Shown here: one piece after another, positions 6,027-6,366 of the stretch
Layout of the letters: every line of letters begins with the position of its first letter
Numbering within the stretch: the stretch's first letter is position 1
Assembly (NCBI GenBank): GCA_050249455.1
Contig: JBFWQM010000279.1
Location: 1 to 6,366 of the forward strand
Source: JBFWQM01 sp050249455
GTDB lineage: Bacteria; Pseudomonadota; Alphaproteobacteria; MPNO01; VGEU01
Reading direction: 5' to 3'
DNA: 6,366 bases
The notes under the pieces: model-generated
What the model was told of the DNA's origin: nothing
What the model saw: the letters and a program-made list of their open reading frames with translations, nothing else
Databases searched by the model: none
Translations under genes and position numbers: made by a program

Positions 6027-6366
6027 TCAGCCCTTCAGCAGGTCCTGCAGCTTGACCGCCGGGTCGGCGAGACGAGCGGCATCGAGCGGCTTGCCGGCGG
6101 CCATCAGGCGGCGGACGAAACGGACGTCGCGGGCGCTGTTGATCGCCGCGGCGCCCTCGATGCGGCCTTCCTTCAGGTAGAAGGTGATGAACTGGCGCGC
6201 GTCCACGCTGCCGCGGGTCACCGCCTGGTCCCACACCACCGGCAGGCCGACGAGCTGGATGTTGAGGTCGAACTGGTCGGACCAGAACCACGGGATCTCG
6301 GCGAATGGCGCGCCCTTGCCGAGCATCGACTTGGCGGCGGCGATCGCCTGGTTCTGCGCGTTCTCC
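6027..6366 (-). CDS. Ferredoxin/rubredoxin-type FAD-dependent NAD(P)H reductase, C-terminal fragment
   Basis: The gene enters from the right edge on the - strand and ends with TGA at 6029-6027; 112 complete codons are visible. Seen: ENAQNQAIAAAKSMLGK at the start of the visible part, matching the helix after the second FAD-binding motif in this family. Next comes EIPWFWSDQFDLNIQLVG, the characteristic opening of the reductase C-terminal domain, then a beta-strand domain with FITFYLKEGRIEGAAAIN and a final helix RLADPAVKLQDLLKG. This domain is typical of class I oxygenase-type ferredoxin reductases such as rubredoxin, putidaredoxin and rhodocoxin reductases, which pass electrons from NAD(P)H through FAD to a small iron-sulfur protein. 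The FAD and NAD-binding folds lie outside the window and the electron partner cannot be named. It converges on the GT41 gene with the palindrome between them, so it is a separate transcription unit. Confidence 0.9.
   Translation of the reverse strand, partial: ENAQNQAIAAAKSMLGKGAPFAEIPWFWSDQFDLNIQLVGLPVVWDQAVTRGSVDARQFITFYLKEGRIEGAAAINSARDVRFVRRLMAAGKPLDAARLADPAVKLQDLLKG

Noticed and set aside
3368..6055. Long open frame of 895 codons on the + strand in another frame over the GT41 gene
   Set aside because: The translation is almost all Arg, Gly, Ala and Pro, typical of a shifted frame in GC-rich DNA. The overlapping frame has twelve TPR units and GT41 motifs.
5896..6291. 131-codon open frame on the - strand overlapping the reductase end and the palindrome
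   Set aside because: It is out of frame with the reductase, whose frame has the clear PWFWSDQFD motif, and its tail only translates the palindrome.

Overview
The window is very GC-rich, roughly 70% by eye, with strong G/C bias at third codon positions. It looks like chromosome from a high-GC Proteobacterium. The gene content (a TRAP transporter and a TPR/SPINDLY-type glycosyltransferase) and an intergenic palindrome with the core CGGCTTGACCGG suggest an alphaproteobacterium, perhaps Rhodospirillales-like. That placement is inference from style and was not tested by any search.

Layout, left to right. Bases 1-387 hold the C-terminal end of a nucleoside hydrolase on the + strand, cut by the left edge. 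After a 77-base gap comes a compact three-gene TRAP transporter operon on the + strand. It encodes a periplasmic DctP-type solute-binding protein (465-1490), a small DctQ-type membrane subunit (1499-2050, GTG start) and a large DctM-type permease (2047-3363, overlapping dctQ by ATGA). Fifty bases further on is a large + strand gene (3414-5861). Its 815-residue product carries about twelve TPR repeats followed by a GT41 / O-GlcNAc-transferase-like catalytic region. A 165-base convergent gap (5862-6026) contains an imperfect 118-base inverted repeat that resembles a dispersed intergenic palindromic element. On the - strand, 6027-6366 is the C-terminal end of a ferredoxin/rubredoxin-reductase-type FAD/NAD(P)H oxidoreductase, cut by the right edge.

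How the parts relate. The three TRAP genes clearly form one secondary transporter, driven by an ion gradient, for a small solute that is probably an anionic organic acid. The nucleoside hydrolase upstream is co-directional, so a link between transport and nucleoside or ribose-related catabolism is possible but not shown. The TPR glycosyltransferase could be read through from the TRAP operon, but its function is not obviously connected. The reductase faces the other way and belongs to a different unit. I see no phage, transposase, CRISPR, tRNA or rRNA signature. The window is mostly ordinary; the intergenic palindrome and the gene neighbourhood of the GT41 protein are the parts most worth a second look.
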